Positions 11,968-23,730 of a stretch of DNA of 64,000 bases are shown in pieces (positions within the stretch are counted from its first letter, which is position 1; every line of letters begins with the position of its first letter). This DNA comes from Podospora pseudoanserina (taxonomy: Eukaryota > Ascomycota > Sordariomycetes > Sordariales > Podosporaceae): contig NC_085920.1 of assembly GCF_035222485.1 (NCBI RefSeq), forward strand, positions 6,696,001-6,760,000, given 5' to 3'. Under the pieces are notes generated by a model. That model was not told the origin of the DNA. It worked only from the letters and a program-made list of their open reading frames with translations, and did no database searches. Made by a program: the position numbers and the translations under genes.

Positions 11968-13824
11968 CGCTGCTTGCGTCGAAGATGTGGTACGGACCAA
12001 AAAAGGTGGAGGGAGTGTCGTAACAAGTGTGTCAGTAACGTACTCAGGCTGTTTGTGTCGTCGCAACGGGAAAGTGGGAGAACTGAAAATAGAATCGTGT
12101 GAGGGGAGCTGTTTAAATGCGAATGAACCCTGACAAAGCCAGTCTGCTCCTCCCGTAAAAAAATAAAAATAAAAATATAAAAAATAAAAAATAAAAAATA
12201 AATAAAAAAATAAGAAAATCAATCAATCAAGGGAGCAATTATCAAGATCGATTCTACCAGTTATCACACACCAAAAGATAAATCTTCTAGAACAAAAAGA
12301 AAACCTCAGGTATCTAACCTACATCCCTTCTTATACACATTTTCCTGCCTAGCTGCTGCTTCTTTGCCGAGTGGTGTACGTACTCGGTTACTGCCCGCCA
12401 AGCAAAAGTCACTCACTCGGTCTATGACTGCGTATTCTGCCATCTGCGTGTGACATTCACACAGCCTCACCAGAACACCAGACACCGACTTTTCCATGCA
12501 GCACACAAAAGGAGGCTGAGCCACCCGCTTCAGTTCAATGGTCGCTTTGCGAACATACCTGATCAAAACCGGGAATTGTCCTGTAACAGCAGTCATGCTT
12601 TCACACACAAATCACTTGCAGACTTGTGAAGAGCAAAACAAGACCTGAATTTATGAAAACTACCTGCCGCCATGCATTGCCTGCCGTCCCCAGTTCAGTC
12701 TTGAGTGCGAGTCGCCTCCCCAAACCCGGACCCGGCGCAGCTTCCTAGTTCCACTTATTCCCGTCCGGCTTCCCCGACCATGACCGCAGGGGAAATTCTC
12801 CGAAGAAGGTCCACGGAGATGGTACAGTACTAGCTAGTGCGTGATCCCATGGTCCTCTCTCCTGAATCACATCACCGCCAGCGGCCAATCCATCCCACTC
12901 CGCAGTTTCCCCCAACCAGCCATCCCCATGTGTCACAGCCTCCTCGACTCAAAGCCTCCCTGCCAAGCAATGCAACGACGTGCCTCTGGATCTCCAACTA
13001 CGCCTCCGCAAGCCCTTTAAAAGTACCACTGGGAAGCGGAAATCACCAAAGACGCAAGTTCGGTTTTGCCAGATCTCCATCTCGTCTTGCCCATCATTGC
13101 AAAAGAAAACGCTTCTTCCCCTGACCTCCCCACAAGCGGATCCCGATGCGATGAAGTGCAAGTGACGAAAAGGCATAATGGAAAAAAACAGAAAACAAAA
13201 ACAAGAAAGAACAGTTTGAGCGCGGTAGTCCGTGTCGAAAGCGGTGTGCCTTGTGTTGTCAATCTGTTGTGGCGACCCGAAAAACCAGCTGCTCGAAACC
13301 GTCGACAGACAAGCAGTCTCCCCAATCCAACCAAGTTGCGCAGCATTATGTTGAATCTGGTCCGCCGACAGCCGACCGTCTCTCGATATTCGACACCCCG
13401 AACAAGTCAGAGTGCCGGGCATGCCGTTCGTCCGATCAGTTTACCCAGTCCGAAATCCTCTCCAAGCTCCTAGCCATAGGGGCCAAGCAGCTTGCGAGAA
13501 CACTTGTGAATAAACAGTCATCCGAGCCAGAAGGGAAAAAAAAAAGAAGGGGGGGGGTGGGGGGTCATAACCGATGAGATGCCGAAAAACGAAAAAGAAA
13601 AAGACGCAATTCGTAAAACTGGGTGCTGAGGCGTGTATCTGCTATCGATGCTGATCCGCTCCCGGCAGAGCACGAGATTGTGCTCTGCCGTAGAAATCAA
13701 GGACAATTCATAGTGGGGGCCGCAGGTCGACCATAACCCACAGACAATCGATGAGAATCCACTAATGCTACAACCCAAGGGGAAAGAGGGTTCCGTGTGA
13801 AAATTGCCAGTATCAGGTGTTGCT
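11968..13824. other. Intergenic region: 5-phosphatase promoter and CK1 3' UTR
   Basis: This lies upstream of the minus-strand 5-phosphatase and downstream of the minus-strand CK1 stop. At about 12157-12225 there is an A-rich low-complexity tract built from AAAAT-like units. A run of A followed by G is at about 13538-13565. Open frames here are short and show no family features. Confidence 0.6.
12157..12225. repeat. AT-only low-complexity tract (AAAAT units)
   Basis: Nearly pure A/T sequence made of repeated AAAAT and AAAAAT units in the upstream region of the minus-strand 5-phosphatase gene. It could be a nucleosome-depleted promoter element or simple slippage. Confidence 0.85.
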
Positions 13825-15241
13825 TCACTCCATGGGGCGGTACTGTTTGGAAGCATATCCCGTGCCAGCGCCTTGACCTTTAGCGGCCGAGCGCAGCCTA
13901 TTTATCGCAAACTGATTGTCAGCACTCCATGTCAGCATTGTCCCTCCGGCCAGCGTTGATGAGCACACCAAACTCGAAGGAAATATGATTCCTTACTAGG
14001 AATGCTTTTGGGCGGTAACTCACATCCTGTCGCTTCCTCCGACGGCACGGTTGGTCTCGGGGGTCTCGCCGACCTTCCTGGTTCCGCGGGGGGCAGCGGG
14101 CTGGCTCTCCTTACGGGCGGCCGCAGTGTTGTCCTTGGATTCGGCGGCGGCCTGACCGGGCTGGTTGGCAGCCTGCTGGATGGCCTGGGCGTTCTTCTGA
14201 TACTTGTACACAGTCCAGTCAAAGACATAGTCGTACTGGAAACCCTCGCGGACGAAGAGGTCGCGGAAGATCTTGCGGAGGTAACTGTAGTCCGGCTTGT
14301 CGTCGAAGCGGAGCGAGCGAGTGTAGTTCAGGTAGATAGCAAACTCGTTAGGGAACCCGCGGCACAGCACATCGGTGGGCGTCGTCATCTTCTTCTCCAT
14401 GATGCGGTCATACTTCTGCTTCTTGGTGGCAGCCTTGAGTCCCTGCCAAGGCAGAGATCCACGGCAAAAGTAGAGCATGACATAGCCGAGAGACTCCATG
14501 TCGTCACGGCGAGACTGCTCGACGCCCAGGTGAGTGTTGATAGACGCATAACGAGCGGTGCCAGTCAAGTTCTTGTTCTCTCTGTAGGGAATGTGGAAGT
14601 GCGTCTTGGGGTCGCGGTACTTCTTGGCCAAACCGAAATCGATCACGTTGACCTGGTTGCCGCGCTTACCGATACCCATGAGGAAGTTGTCGGGCTTGAT
14701 GTCACGGTGGATGAACGACTTGGCGTGGATGTACTCGATGCGGGAAATCAACTGGTCGGCCAGGAGCAGGACCGTCTTCAACGAGAACTTGCGGTTGCAG
14801 AAGTTGAAGAGATCCTCCAGGGAGGGGCCGAGGAGGTCCAGGACCATGGCATTGTAGTCGCACTCGGTGCCGAACCACCGCACGAAGGGAATGCCGACAC
14901 CACCGGCAAGGGACTTGTAGACGCGGGCCTCATATTCCAGCTGGGGGTGCTTGGCCTTGACGCTTTCGAGCTTGATGGCAATTTCTTCGCCCGAGATGAT
15001 GTTGGTGCCCAGGTAGATGTCGCCGAAAGAACCGGAACCGATCTTGCGACCGATGCGGTACTTATTACCGACGCGAAGATCCTATGCGAACATGTCAGCT
15101 GTCATTTCGAACAAGATGTTTTTTTTTCTTGTTTTTTTTTTTTTTTCATTCACTCCGATCGACGGCCATCAAGGCCATGATGGGGAAAAGCGAGATGCAT
15201 CATCGCCGACCGAAGAAGGGGATGCGTACCATGGTAGTCAT
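13825..15241 (-). CDS. ck-1a: Casein kinase 1 (CK1a type)
   Basis: Three exons, complement(13825..13897, 14024..15081, 15230..15241), 380 residues. Exon 1 codes only MTTM; a 148-base intron follows; exon 2 starts [20 protein letters not shown], the usual N-terminus of this kinase in Sordariomycetes. Kinase marks: Gly loop GSGSFGD (about 19), HRDIKPDN (about 129), IDFGLAKK (about 153), the CK1-specific [12 protein letters not shown] and the TKKQKYDR motif (about 220). The tail is rich in Gln, Ala and Asn. A last 126-base intron (donor GTGAGT, acceptor AAATAG) leads to a 24-residue end finishing KQYRPME. If that intron is retained, a TGA follows at once and the protein ends at residue 357. CK1a is an essential Ser/Thr kinase that phosphorylates FRQ in the circadian clock and acts in many other pathways. 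Kinase identity is certain; the last exon is my splice inference. Confidence 0.93.
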
Positions 15242-18200
15242 GCTGTTGGCGGACGTCATGTGTCGTTCCGAGAAGATTCAGTGGTTAATCGACAGTGAGA
15301 GGGTTTGAAGTCGTTCGGACGTTGCGAAAGACTGTAGTTTAAATGGAGCCGTTAGCCTCTTGCCTAGGCGTGTTTCGAGGTTTCAGGTCTTGGGCTTAGG
15401 GTAGAACCGGATGAGGGAAAAAACTGGGCACAGGCGGTGTAGTAGTATGGTGCAGTGTAGTCAAAGGAACGGCTCAAGTCTTTCACCCGGTGCAACCAAG
15501 GGACATCGGTGCAGTGGACAGATCAGATGCGTGATCACGGGGAGTCTCGCCTCGGAATATGAGGACGGTGTAAAAGGCGGACAAGGACGTCTCGCATCTG
15601 CCCAGAACTCGGGACCGGAACTGAGCCCTTTTCTTAGGGGCCACGAGCCGCCCAGCAACGGGGGGTAAAACGAAGCCAAAAACAAACAAATGCATCTCTG
15701 TCTGGTTTCCAACTCACCTATTGATATCCGCAATGGGGGAGTGTGTTCGATCAAGTCGCGGGTCGGCCGGGGTCGATGTGTCGACGACGGGTTCGGTTGT
15801 GGTGAGGTGAGTTGTCGAATGGAGGGGGAAGGATTTCCTGCTTCCGACCGTGGAAGGGTTGGAAGGGCTGGAAGGGGTGGCAAGGAACAGAGAGATCAGG
15901 CCTGTCAAGCGGGCGGATTGTGGTTAGCTCGCAGTTGTGGACCAGGCACGAGAAAAACAAGACACGACAATGGCAAACAATGGGCGCGGGGAAGGGGGCT
16001 TCTTACCCTCAGAATAGCCCTTCTACGCTATTGCTGTCAAAGGGCGGGAGACGGTGACGATATTTGGGAAAGGAGAAGGGCAGAGGAGAGCGAGGGAGAG
16101 AGAATGGAAAGTGTTGGAGCTGGAGACCTGAAAGACCTGGGCTGGGCCAACCTGACAGGCTGACTGGCGAGGTCCATGCTGGGGCGGGCTCGGCGTCCGC
16201 CCCCTCCGTTGTGGGACGAGAGGTGGGCAGGCTCTCCAGTTGCTGGCCTCGCCCCGACCAGACGCATGGACGGCACAGTGCGGGTATGCGCTCAGGGCGA
16301 CACCGAAGCTCTCACCTTCTGAACAGCCGTTTCAGGCACAGCCAGCAAAGCAGCCCAATGCGGATTCGTGTCTTTGTTGACAACATGAGCATTCAACTCC
16401 TACAGTTCGCATTTGAGCATTATACAGAGACACGACAGGCGTTGGGCTGGCCAGGGTTGTTCATGGGGCGTTGGCGCTGGCTTGTGTCGCCTTCTGGTAG
16501 GCGGGCAGGCGGGTGGGCGGACAGCAGATTCTCCTCGCGTGCCCGACGCACAGTGCAGGAAACGCACTGTTTTTTTTTGTTTTGGGAAAGTGGGATTATC
16601 CAAACTTGCAATGTCTCTCTGCCCGCCTTTTCCAACTCATGCTTCCTCCATCATGCACCCAAGGGATATCCAAGCTAACCTGCAAATAACGAAGTCATGT
16701 GTTGTTTGTTTCTTGCTTCCCGGCAGTTTTGGGTCAAACACTTTTTGCCTGCTTCTTTGAAAACGATCGATAAACCCGACGCCCTTTCGGAAAATGGAAG
16801 CCTTGGAAACTAACTGCAGTTGCTGTCTGTCTGTTGCCTACGCACCTATCAAACAGCCGCCCCAAAGCCTGCGGCGGCGCTATCGACCATCAGCGCCTAT
16901 TATTAACTCCGTACGAAAACACAGATCCGCGCTCCATTTCGGTGCATCTCGACCTTCCACTTTTCCTGTAAACAACGCTAAGAAAACGGCATCGCTGCAA
17001 CGGGTCAGCCGAAGTGTATACTACTCACACTGTATCCCGGCTTTTGCGAGCGGTGGGAACGACGAGGTCATAGGGCGTGAGCAGGGGAGGGGGGGGGGGA
17101 GGGGGCATTCAACTCTCCAAAATCCACGATTGGCTGATATGGGAGGGATCCTGGAAGGCATCCAGAACGCCCCCCTCAAGACCAGCCTCAAGTTTGCCTT
17201 TCTCCCGGACATGAATGTTGCCTCTGGATGTTTCTGGACCGTCCACCGCCTCTCCCACGTCGTTTTTCCGATTCAGATCGGCATATCCAGGAGAAACATG
17301 TTCAAAAAGTTGTAACTTACAGCCCGCGGCCGTGTGCGCGTGTGCTGATTTATTCAAGGGTGCGCCCTTTTGATGAGGGGAAGCATGGGCTTCCCATGGT
17401 GTGTGGCTTTCCCCTCACTCGGGCCGCGACCCACACTTGACAGCATCCCAAAAATGATTCAGATGACCTTTTTCTTTTTCGTTTTCTTTTTTTTTTCTTT
17501 TTTTTCTGTTTTGGGTCAGGTAGTGATACACTACGCACGTATTGGTCCTATTACCGCTCAGCCCGAGAGTCGAAACAAGCGGGCAAAGCTGTTGTTTCTC
17601 CACGTTTTTGGTCTGTGTCTGTTGTTTTGCCTGTGCCAGACCTATGCAAGTCATCCATCCCCAGACTTATTCACCCACAGCCAGCCCCCCCTCCTCCCCC
17701 TCCTCCCCCTCCTCCCCTTCTCTTGATTCGGTCACCAACCCAGTAGTTCGACACCGAACACGACGCGATGTGTCGAGCCGACTCACTCTGATCGCATCGT
17801 TCATCCGCGGCCCTGGGTTGAGGGCTGTGAGAAGACATTGGCGTTCTCTCTCTTCCCCAAAATTAGAAACCGGTTTTGGGGGCCGCCTTGTCTATCTTTC
17901 TTACTGAAGCCAAGGGGTGTGCCCGCTATTGCCTTCCACGCTACTGCGTAGAACAACATATATTATTCTTTCGCCACAGAGTGCCCAGGTGAGGAGCGTG
18001 TGAGACAGGATGTTGTGTTTGTACGACAGCGAAGAAGGTTTGTGTAGGTACAGAGCCGTCTCCGATCAACTCCTATCTACATCTACGGTTTTGATGTAAT
18101 AACAGGTCGGAGATTTACTAACCCGACCTACTCATTCTCAGTCCGATCCGCTAGTAGTTCCGAGATAGCCGGGCTTTGGTGCTGGTGTCACAATGACCAT

Positions 18201-21200
18201 TCGAGATCGGGGATTAGGGAGGGAGTGGGAGGCAGGTTGCACAAAGATACACCCGGTGTTGGGTTGGGCATAGACATCGGAGTTATCGAACATCGGTCCA
18301 ACCGTGCTCGGAGGAGGCAATGTCTGGTTCTCGAAATGGTCAGCTTGTCACGTAACTCGGAGTGAGTTTCGATGTTGAGAAAGGGGAGGTAGGTAGGACG
18401 GGAGATGTCATCATGTCTTACTGAATCAGAGTTTGGTTGTTGGGCATGCCAGATCTGGGTTGCTTCATGTCTGTGGCTGAGGCTTCAGGCTATGGTGACA
18501 TCTTATGGGCTGGGCATATTGTGATCCAGAGCTCTTTCTTGCTTTAGTTGAGGCAGATCTGGTGTCGTGGAATGTTCTCGGGCTTCAGTAGACATCTAAT
18601 CATACTGCCTATAGTCTCATGGGGGTCGGACATCTCATGACTGCTCATCATTTGACGAGAAGATCTCATGATAGGCACCACTCCGATAGTTATGCACCAT
18701 GAGTTGCCCTGTGATAGCTCACAAAAACAGCTCACATAAGGTACCGCTGGATTCTCATCATCATTGAACCCCTCCACTGGTATTTCCGTGGTACTCTTCA
18801 TGATGCTTGATGAGTGGGTGAACAACAATAGCTACTTTCAAATTCATCGAGCTTGGGGCGGAAGTTGGCCTATTCACCCGAGCATTAGAATTAGACATCA
18901 AGGTGGCTAGGTGCTCATAAGCCTACTATGGGTCTACGACCACGTGTATAGGGAGGTAACTGGAGGTCGATGAATGGCCCGGAAAATGAACCTGCTTACA
19001 ACTTGTACAGTCCATTTCATACCCCGCCGCAAACCTGTCGATATCGCAGTTCAGGGTCCATGGAGTTGTGGATTTGGTTGTGAATTCGGAAGGTGGGGCA
19101 GAGTTCACAAGTGGCATGAAAAAAAGGCAAAAAACCCCTTTATGCAGGCGCGGACAAGGAAGGGGCCGGTAATTGTGGAATTGTGTCGATGATAAGACTT
19201 GGCACTTAATCAACACCCCGGACCCAGGGTCCTCGATCCATCACCGTCCGTGCCCGTCCCCCGTGGCCCGGCTGATGTTGCATCTTCAGGGTCCAACCTG
19301 CAGCCACCGAGATCTCGATTTGATTAGGTTTGGTTGTTGAGAGCTGGAAGGGAAGGCGAGGAGAAAGAAGGAGGAAAAAGCAAGTGAAAAATAGAAGGGT
19401 GGGATGTCTGAGATGGGCACGAACCTGGACTCCTGCAGCTCACCGTTGGGGGGTTCCTCTATTCGCGACCATTGGACTGTCCCGGCCATCGACTTTGCGG
19501 GGAAACAGGACCTGCCACGAACTGTTGGAATGGCTCAGGAGAAGGTGAGAAATGACGCATGTGCTGACGAGGGCGGCACCAAACAGAGCTGGTAGGGAGA
19601 TAAACATGAGATACACACACTTTGCCATAGCTGTCGTTGGCTGCCTCTGATCCGACCACCACAACCTCTCTCTCGGCTCCGTAGCGCGACGGGAGAAGCA
19701 AACACCCGGACGCCGGCAGGACCGCAATTCCAATGACCAGACCCCCGTTGCCGGTCAGTCCACCATCGTGAAGTGAGCTTCCTTGTCGTCCGCTCCACCG
19801 CCCAGGCCCGGGATATTGGTGAGTGGACCAGGGGACAACCGTTAGGAACGTGGCAGATAGCACGGCGCGGCTGCTGTCCTGTCGTCTCTGCGTAGTGTTT
19901 CCTTTTTTGACATGATTTCCTCGTTTTTCGTAGCAAACAAACACTGCCGAGGGGTTGTTCATTTCTCACGAGTTTTTGGTGGCTGATCTGGATGCGACAC
20001 AAGTGGACAAGCGAAGGGCCAAGGAGAAAAAGGGTTGTTCGCGATTGCTGCCCCCCAGAACAGACCCCAGACGCCGAGACGGAGAGCTTGATGGTTCCAT
20101 AACTTTTTATTAACGTGACCACTCAAGGAGGAGTCTTCAGGGTCAAAGTCCAACACCTCCCCCCTTCCCCATCCCCTTTTCATCCCAAACAACCGGACAA
20201 AGAGAGAGAGCGAGTTACTATTCTGCTTCTATCGCAGCATTCTTTATTTACTTTGAAGCTGAGTGTAGCATCCTGTAGGCAAACACAGCACCTAGAATCA
20301 CCACCATCTCGTACCTGCGCAATTGTTTGCAGATTCCCAGATTCCCGCCGCACCTACCTGGCCCCGAATCTCCACCTCGACCTGCACGAAGCGATCCACA
20401 CAGCATTCTCCAGCTTCCCACGGCGCGAAAGCAAGACTGCAGCTTGTTTTGTTTCGCGACATTCTGGTGGAAGAACCCCCCCCCCAGTATCCAGAAGGCA
20501 TCCAGAAGGTATCCAGAACCTAGGCTGGAAGCAATCAGTTTCGCACTTTTGACGCTCTGTCGCTCTGTCGCTCTCTTCTCTTGGTTGGACTCTTGTTCGC
20601 TTCGGTGTGGCCGCGTGGTGAGCTCTTGGTAACGACGATCCCCGAACTGGAATCCACCAAGACCCATTCCTCCTCCTCCGCGAGCCCCGTCCGCCGCCAG
20701 TCATCTGCCCGCTACCTCTCTGTCTCAACAATTCCAAACCGCGGCCTCTGTTTCCCCCTTGCAGCGTCGCAAAATCATATTCACAGTTCGCGTTCGACCT
20801 TCTCTCAGATACGGTACGTACGGTAGTGGCCACTGTTGTTGGTAGCCATCGTGCGCGTGCGTGTCTTGCCGTCTGCTGCTCTTGAGATACCTAACCTGGG
20901 CTGCCCTACGTCAGGGGCTTCAACTTTGCCAGCTGCAGACAGACGCGACATTGCCAACTGGACATCCGCCTACTACCGCACGACAGCCCAAAGGCTTTCA
21001 CGGCCAGAAGTCAATTTGGTTGCAAAACGACCTGCATCACGTAGTGAATTATTCTTCGCGCCATCTCACCTCCCAACGCAACCAATCCATCATCCCCAGG
21101 GCAGTACCAAGTCAAAGTACCCGCCGCCCAGTCGAGCGAGCACAGCGTGTGCAGTCGAATCTCGATCGAAATAGAGTCGAACCAGCCGGTCAGTCTTTTG

Positions 21201-21671
21201 AGTCTGTCGCTGTTGTGTGATTCTCGGAAAACCTGCTCCGAACCGGCTGCTGCTGCTAAGTTAGCACAGAGAGAAGAGACCGAGATCAACTGCTAGGAGC
21301 ATTGCCTAGGAGCGGTCCCTAGGAGGTGTTCGAAGGGGGAATTGAAACAGAGACGGGCCCGGGGCCCCACGAACAACCGTTGGCCGAACTTGACCTTCTT
21401 ATCTCTGGCAACAGACACAGACAACTGGTATGACGCTAGCTCCAGCCAAAGGAATGATGAAGTGCCAGACATTTTTGACACGGTGCCACAGGGAAAAAAG
21501 AAAGAAAAAAAAAAGAGAAAAACAAAGCAGCACGAAAACCCGACATCCGCCCAGGCCGCCTCTCGGAAGCGTCTACGGTAACCTTCAATCACACACAGAC
21601 ATCACATCGTGCATCGTGTCCTATCGCATCTTTGCATTCACCGACGCTCGCCTTATTGTGTCCTGCCCATC
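15242..21671. promoter_or_regulatory. 6.4-kb divergent region between CK1 and Pal1
   Basis: CK1 reads left and Pal1 reads right, so this holds both promoters and leaders. I find no coding region I can support: open frames are under about 200 residues, proline/serine-rich or compositionally random, and overlap each other on both strands. Landmarks are T runs at about 15119-15146 and 17470-17505, a CTCCCC-type minisatellite at about 17688-17725, and pyrimidine-rich sequence with many short upstream ATGs from about 20100 to 21670, typical of a long fungal leader. A 5'-UTR intron or a non-coding RNA is possible but not demonstrable here. Confidence 0.55.
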
Positions 21672-23730
21672 ATGGCCACCGCCCAACCAGATCACGGTGA
21701 GTTGAGCGCCTGTCCCCCTGCAACATCCCTTTGAGATGAACACCCCCCCAAAAACTCAAAACACGCGGCGGTCAAGTGTGACTGGTGCGTGGGTCGAAAA
21801 CATGGGACAGATTTGCGCGGACGTGTGCCCACTTCCCAGTTTTCGTTGATGTTGGCGTCTGGGCAATTTCTATCGGTTCGCTCTGCCGTCGAGCCTGCTG
21901 TGTCATGTTAAGGAGATTGGTGTTTCATCTTCCTCTCACAGTCGTCATTTGCATGCATGGTGCCGCCGTCCCCGATCCACCACCGTTCCTTGCTCGCAAC
22001 CTGGCCCGCCTGATGATTTACTGACGTGCTGGCCCTGCTCTAGATCAGCAGTCTGATCGGTTGTTCCTCAACCTTCCCTCCAACAACCCTTTCCGCAACC
22101 GCGCTGTGTCGCCCGCTCAGCAAAGTCCAACCTCGCCCTTTGACGACCCTCCTCCGCGCCCTACTTCGCGCAACCCTTTTCTGGATCCCACCATTGCCAA
22201 CAGGGCCAGCAACCCAAATATCCGATCTGTTTCCGACAACATGTCGTCATACGATAAGCGCCCGTCGCTCACGGCCGAAGAAATATTCGTAGGTTTCTCG
22301 TCATTTTCTGAGCGTCGGCCATTGATACAGCGAGATTATGACGGAACCTTGAATTAACGCCGCTTGACTCGCAGGGTTCGTTGACGCTAGAGGAGTCCAA
22401 CTCTGCAGCTGCGAGAGCCGAGGCCCCGAAGCCTCCCATGGGCCGCCGCGGTCCTCTGCCACCGGGACGTGAGAATGTGCCGAGTGCTAGCCGCAATGGC
22501 CCAGGGCCCAACCACCGTCCCACTCGATCCCAGGAAGAGGCTATGCGTGCCGGCCGGAAGCAGTCCAACGCCGAACTGTTGATCCCTATCGACACACCCC
22601 GCTCCCCTCCGAGACAGCGCCAGGACCAGCGAAGGCCCCGTAGGAATTCCGACTCTTCCATTGTCGGTGCCGATAAGATCATGACCGAGGAAGAGAAGAA
22701 GGCCCGGGATCAGAGACGTCGTGAGCGTGAACGTCGGCAGCGCGAGGGTGGTGGCAAGGATAGGAAGCCCGCCAGCCGCAAGCTCGACATCATCGATCAA
22801 TTAGATGCCACCAGCATCTATGGAACAGGAAGTATGTGGTTCTCGCACTCTTTTGTTTCTGGAGCTTTTGATTCTAATCTTTGGACAGTTTTCCATCACG
22901 ACGGACCTTTCGATGCCCTCAACCCCCACCGCAACCGCACTGGCAGCCGGCGTGCACCTATGGAAGCCTTCCCTGAAGGCTCGCTCAACAACACCCTCGG
23001 TGGTTCTGGTCCTCTGAACGCTCGCCCCGACCATTCGACTTTCTTGGGTGGACACGACGATGAAGCTTTCAGGGAGTGGTCCAAGGGCTCCAAGGATAGA
23101 AACGGCGCTCCTCCCACGGCCAGCAAGGGCGAGTTGCCCATGTTTGACCCCCTCAGCCGCGGCAACGTCCTCCACGGCGATGAATCCCTCGGCCTCGGCA
23201 CGTCGACCTTTTTGGAGGGCGCCCCGGCCGCCCGCACAGCGATCCAGAAACGCGAGGAGGAGCGAGCTCAAGAGGTTATGCAGGAGGGGCTGCAGCGCAA
23301 GAAGTCCCTCGCCCATCGTATCCGCAACATCAACCGCCAGCCTCGCGATTTCCAGGCTTCTGGCAGAACCACCAACCCCGAAGGAGCCTACGGGTCTCGC
23401 CGATCCCCCTCCGAGAGCGGACCCGCCTCTGCTGGCGCCAACGGGGAGCGCAACCCATTCTTCAACGAGTATGGCCAACCGAGGGGTGAAGAGGGATTCA
23501 GCGTGCGCAAGGAGTCCAACGCCGGGCCCAAGTCTCCCGGCAGCCCCAAGGGTGGTTACGGCCTCGAGCGGAGATCGACGACGGACGGCACAGGCGGCGA
23601 AGATGGCCCACAACCTAAGAGTGGTGGAATCTTGGGCCGCATGAAGAGTCTGAAGGGCGGACGGCGCCAGCGTCCTGGCCAGGGCAGCTCTGATATGGGC
23701 ATGCCTCCTGCTCCTGGAACCGCGGTTTAG
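21672..23730 (+). CDS. pal1: Pal1 cell morphology / endocytic protein
   Basis: Four exons: 21672..21696, 22044..22288, 22375..22831, 22889..23730; 522 residues. Exon 1 codes MATAQPDH plus one base; all junctions keep frame. The Pal1 family core is around residues 230-265: KLDIIDQLDATSIYG, then after intron 3 FHHDGPFDALNPHRNR, the most conserved stretch of the family. Fission yeast Pal1 maintains cylindrical shape, and yeast Pal1 is an early endocytic-coat protein. Three NPF motifs are visible (NPFR near residue 22, NPFL near 50, NPFF near 432), the known ligand of EH domains in Pan1/Ede1-type proteins, which fits an endocytic role. Most of the chain is polar and disordered, with a highly charged KKARDQRRRERERRQRE stretch. 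Intron 3 is 57 bases with no stop, so its retention would add 19 residues just before the core. Confidence 0.92.

Noticed and set aside
14002-15180. 392-residue plus-strand open frame opposite CK1
   Set aside because: Antisense shadow of the highly conserved kinase exon; sequence is low-information Leu/Val/Gly text without a family match.
16794-17315. 173-residue plus-strand open frame between CK1 and Pal1
   Set aside because: Starts with an ATG but shows no family features, overlaps frames on the other strand and lies in leader-like sequence; kept as unproven.
18544-19216. Two minus-strand frames of about 95 residues that looked briefly like gene fragments
   Set aside because: No motif I could name, no splice sites joining them, and no matching neighbours.
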